NCBI GenBank assembly: GCA_016210825.1
Contig: JACQTM010000068.1
Location: 1-5,640, forward strand
DNA length: 5,640 bases
Direction: 5' to 3'
Origin: Hyphomicrobiales bacterium
Lineage (GTDB): Bacteria; Pseudomonadota; Alphaproteobacteria; Rhizobiales; Xanthobacteraceae
This document shows, one piece after another, positions 4,272 through 5,640 of this stretch. Numbering within the stretch: the first letter of the stretch is position 1; each line of letters starts with the position of its first letter. Position numbers and translations under genes: made by a program. The notes under the pieces are model-generated. The model was not told the DNA's origin. It saw nothing but the letters and a program-made list of their open reading frames with translations, and searched no databases.

Positions 4272-5024
4272 CAATCACCTTTCGATTTGCATGGCCGCGT
4301 CGCGCTGGTGACGGGGGGCGGGCGCGGGTTGGGATTGGAAATCGCCAAAGGGCTCGCGGCCTGCGGCGCACATGTGCTGATCAACGGGCGGCATCCGGAC
4401 GCGCTTGAGCGCGCTGTCGCCGACGTGAAAGCGCTAGGCCACACCGCGGAGCCGCTTGCATTCGACATCACCGATGAAAGTTCCGTCGGTTTGGCGTTTC
4501 TACGCGTCGAGGCGCACCTCGATATTCTTGTGAACAATGTCGGCGTTCGCGACCGCCGCGAGCTTTTCGAATTCAAGATGGATGATGTGCGCCGGCTTCT
4601 CGCCGCCGATCTCGTCGCGCCCTTCGATTTGAGCCGGCGCGCGGCACGGATCATGGCGAGAAACGGCTGGGGCCGCATCGTCAACATCACTTCGATTGCC
4701 GGGCCGATCGCGCGGGCGGGCGATGCCGTTTACACAGCCGCGAAGGGCGGGCTTGAGGCAATGACGCGGGCGCTGGCCGCCGATCTCGGCGCCTCGGGCA
4801 TCACGGTCAATGCGGTCGCGCCGGGATATTTCGCGACAGAGGCCAACGCCGCGATGGCGGGTGATCCCGCAATTGCCGATTGGCTTAAGAAACGCACGTC
4901 GCTCGGCCGCTGGGGCGAGCCGGCGGAAATCGCCGGCGCCGTGGTCTTTCTCGCTTCGCCCGCGGCGTCATATATCACCGGTCAAGTGATCGCCGTCGAC
5001 GGCGGATATTTGGCGCACTTTTGA
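4269..5024 (+). CDS. SDR family oxidoreductase, gluconate 5-dehydrogenase-like
   Basis: This is a classical short-chain dehydrogenase/reductase of 251 residues, the usual size, that should oxidise or reduce an alcohol/ketone with NAD(P)(H) in the cytosol. Visible motifs are the Rossmann TGGGRGLG (15-22), Asn-Gly-Arg41 after the second strand (a basic residue that often favours NADPH), D66-I in place of D-V, N89-N-V-G92, Ser142, and Y155-x3-K159. The C-terminal P-G-Y-F-A-T-E (185-191), G-R-W-G (213-216) and I-T-G-Q-V-I-A-V-D-G-G (236-246) closely follow gluconate 5-dehydrogenase (Gno/IdnO type), but the substrate cannot be fixed from sequence. The position usually held by the catalytic-tetrad Asn is Asp114 here. 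It is preceded by the 29-aa gene and ends 8 nt from the convergent membrane-protein gene. Confidence 0.92.
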   Translation: MQSPFDLHGRVALVTGGGRGLGLEIAKGLAACGAHVLINGRHPDALERAVADVKALGHTAEPLAFDITDESSVGLAFLRVEAHLDILVNNVGVRDRRELFEFKMDDVRRLLAADLVAPFDLSRRAARIMARNGWGRIVNITSIAGPIARAGDAVYTAAKGGLEAMTRALAADLGASGITVNAVAPGYFATEANAAMAGDPAIADWLKKRTSLGRWGEPAEIAGAVVFLASPAASYITGQVIAVDGGYLAHF

Positions 5025-5032
5025 GCGGCCAA

Positions 5033-5515
5033 TCAAGATTCCGTTCGAAACCCGGCTTCCCGTCCCGGATTAAGCATGGAGTATGCGATGCCCAAGGTGA
5101 TGCTGTAGGCCAGCACCATTGCGAGTGAAAAAATGGCCGGTGCGAGGCCGAGACCCAATCGCGTGGCGAACACACCTCGACCGAGAAGCGGAAAGAACAG
5201 CAGTCCCATTGCAATCCATCCGAGCACACCAAAGACAAATCCTTTGCCGGCGCCGCTTCGGCCTGGAAGCAGCCGGTACGTACGGCCAAAAATAAATCCG
5301 AGCACGATGGCTCCGTTCAAGAATGACAAAACCCACGGTACCGCGGGAGCAACTCGGTCGCCGGTTAGATGGCCAAGCATTTGCTGCAGATCTTGATAGG
5401 GTTGAAACGATGGAAGGAGGCCCGCCCACGATTTAAGAAACATGAGGAAAGAGTGGGCCGTGCTTCCGCACAGACCGGCCGCTATCGATTTCCAAATCCT
5501 TTGAGTATCCATCAT
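5033..5515 (-). CDS. Four-TM integral membrane protein of unknown function (DUF6789-like)
   Basis: Starting at the first of two tandem ATGs (5515 and 5512), the product has 160 residues. Four hydrophobic segments are seen at about 8-28, 58-78, 91-112 and 124-147, with Arg/Lys-rich loops such as R78-T-Y-R-L-L-P-G-R-S (78-87) between them. Recognisable stretches are L34-P-S-F-Q-P-Y40 and W61-V-L-S-F-L-N-G68. The pattern resembles small membrane proteins of Bradyrhizobium-type genomes that I associate, from memory, with DUF6789; the biochemical role is unknown. The frame stays open up to ATG 5593, but those 26 extra residues are encoded by DNA that looks like an insertion-sequence end. Neither ATG has a clear Shine-Dalgarno sequence. 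It is convergent with the SDR, leaving only 8 nt between the stops. Confidence 0.75.
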   Translation of the reverse strand: MMDTQRIWKSIAAGLCGSTAHSFLMFLKSWAGLLPSFQPYQDLQQMLGHLTGDRVAPAVPWVLSFLNGAIVLGFIFGRTYRLLPGRSGAGKGFVFGVLGWIAMGLLFFPLLGRGVFATRLGLGLAPAIFSLAMVLAYSITLGIAYSMLNPGREAGFRTES

Positions 5516-5572
5516 CGCCGTTCTAGCAGTTTGCTGAAAAACCTCGCCAGAGCGTAGGTGTCGTGATTCAGT

Positions 5573-5599
5573 TCTCCCAGTGTGAATCGGCATGGGAGA
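5573..5599 (+). repeat. Inverted repeat over the transposase ribosome site
   Basis: TCTCCCA (5573-5579) pairs perfectly with TGGGAGA (5593-5599), loop 13 nt. The right arm contains the GGGAG ribosome site of the frame at 5605. Longer transcripts reading in from outside would fold and hide the site, a known way for IS elements to limit transposase made from external promoters. A competing dyad, GATTCA (5565-5570) with TGAATC (5583-5588), overlaps it. Confidence 0.35.
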
Positions 5600-5604
5600 T
5601 TGGG

Positions 5605-5640
5605 ATGCGAGGCTTTTTTCGGGATCAGGGTGCGATGTTC
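5605..5640 (+). CDS. Start of a transposase gene, partial (12 codons)
   Basis: ATG 5605 has GGGAG (5594-5598) 6 nt upstream and opens a frame to the window edge encoding MRGFFRDQGAMF. This resembles the N-terminus of IS5/IS1182-type transposases with a DUF772 domain, which often begin M-R-G followed by a polar stretch and (L/M)-F-S-Y. Only 12 residues are visible, so the call rests on a short resemblance plus the terminal-repeat-like DNA at 5527. Confidence 0.4.
   Translation, partial: MRGFFRDQGAMF

Larger units (their letters stand above)
5527..5640 (+). mobile_element. Left end of a probable IS5/IS1182-type insertion sequence, cut by the window edge
   Basis: The stretch from 5527 (CAGTTTGCTGAAAAACCTCG) resembles terminal inverted repeats of transposons carrying DUF772-type DDE transposases, many of which end in a TTTTTCAGCA-like sequence (from memory). 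CTAG at 5523-5526, immediately outside, fits the YTAR target used by IS5-group elements. A transposase-like frame starts 78 nt inside at 5605. The other end lies outside the window, so the inverted repeat and target duplication cannot be verified. Confidence 0.4.

Noticed and set aside
4160..4690. 176-codon minus-strand frame opposite the SDR
   Set aside because: It lies antisense to a clearly conserved SDR, has Ser/Arg-rich low-complexity composition and no family features.

Overview
The window looks like chromosomal DNA of a high-GC alphaproteobacterium, most likely from the Hyphomicrobiales (Bradyrhizobium/Rhodopseudomonas/Xanthobacteraceae neighbourhood). That placement is an inference from protein style, high-GC coding regions and GANTC (CcrM-type) sites clustered in front of cell-cycle and envelope genes. 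No rRNA, tRNA or CRISPR array was seen.

Layout. (1) 16-336: a small exported two-cysteine protein with a Gly-rich tail, followed by a strong intrinsic terminator (387-415). (2) 645-2531: a complete minC-minD-minE operon, the core identified system, which positions the division septum. MinD is 271 aa with all ATPase and membrane-targeting motifs; minD and minE overlap by 4 nt. (3) 2532-2920: a 389-nt regulatory gap with a tandem TGTAAC-N4-TGTAAC repeat, a second pair of 11-bp repeats 22 bp apart, and four GANTC sites. (4) 2921-3352: a short RlpA-like double-psi beta-barrel protein, probably exported and acting on septal peptidoglycan. (5) 3442-3789, minus strand: a small exported Tyr/Pro-rich repeat protein. 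(6) 3790-4163: an intergenic region with AATCGC repeats around a possible -10 box. (7) 4164-5024: a two-gene unit made of a 29-residue single-TM microprotein and a gluconate 5-dehydrogenase-like SDR that starts at TTG. (8) 5033-5515, minus strand: a four-TM membrane protein convergent with the SDR, 8 nt apart. (9) From about 5527 to the right edge: what looks like the left end of an insertion sequence, with the first 12 codons of a transposase.

Together the left two thirds is a division and envelope region: Min blocks polar Z-rings, RlpA-type enzymes trim septal wall, and the GANTC-rich upstream regions of both suggest a shared cell-cycle input (inference). The right third is metabolic/accessory, with an insertion at its edge that may have removed the native upstream region of the membrane-protein gene. 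I found no clearly new multi-gene system. The best leads are the regulatory architecture before rlpA, the microprotein-SDR pair and the insertion boundary.
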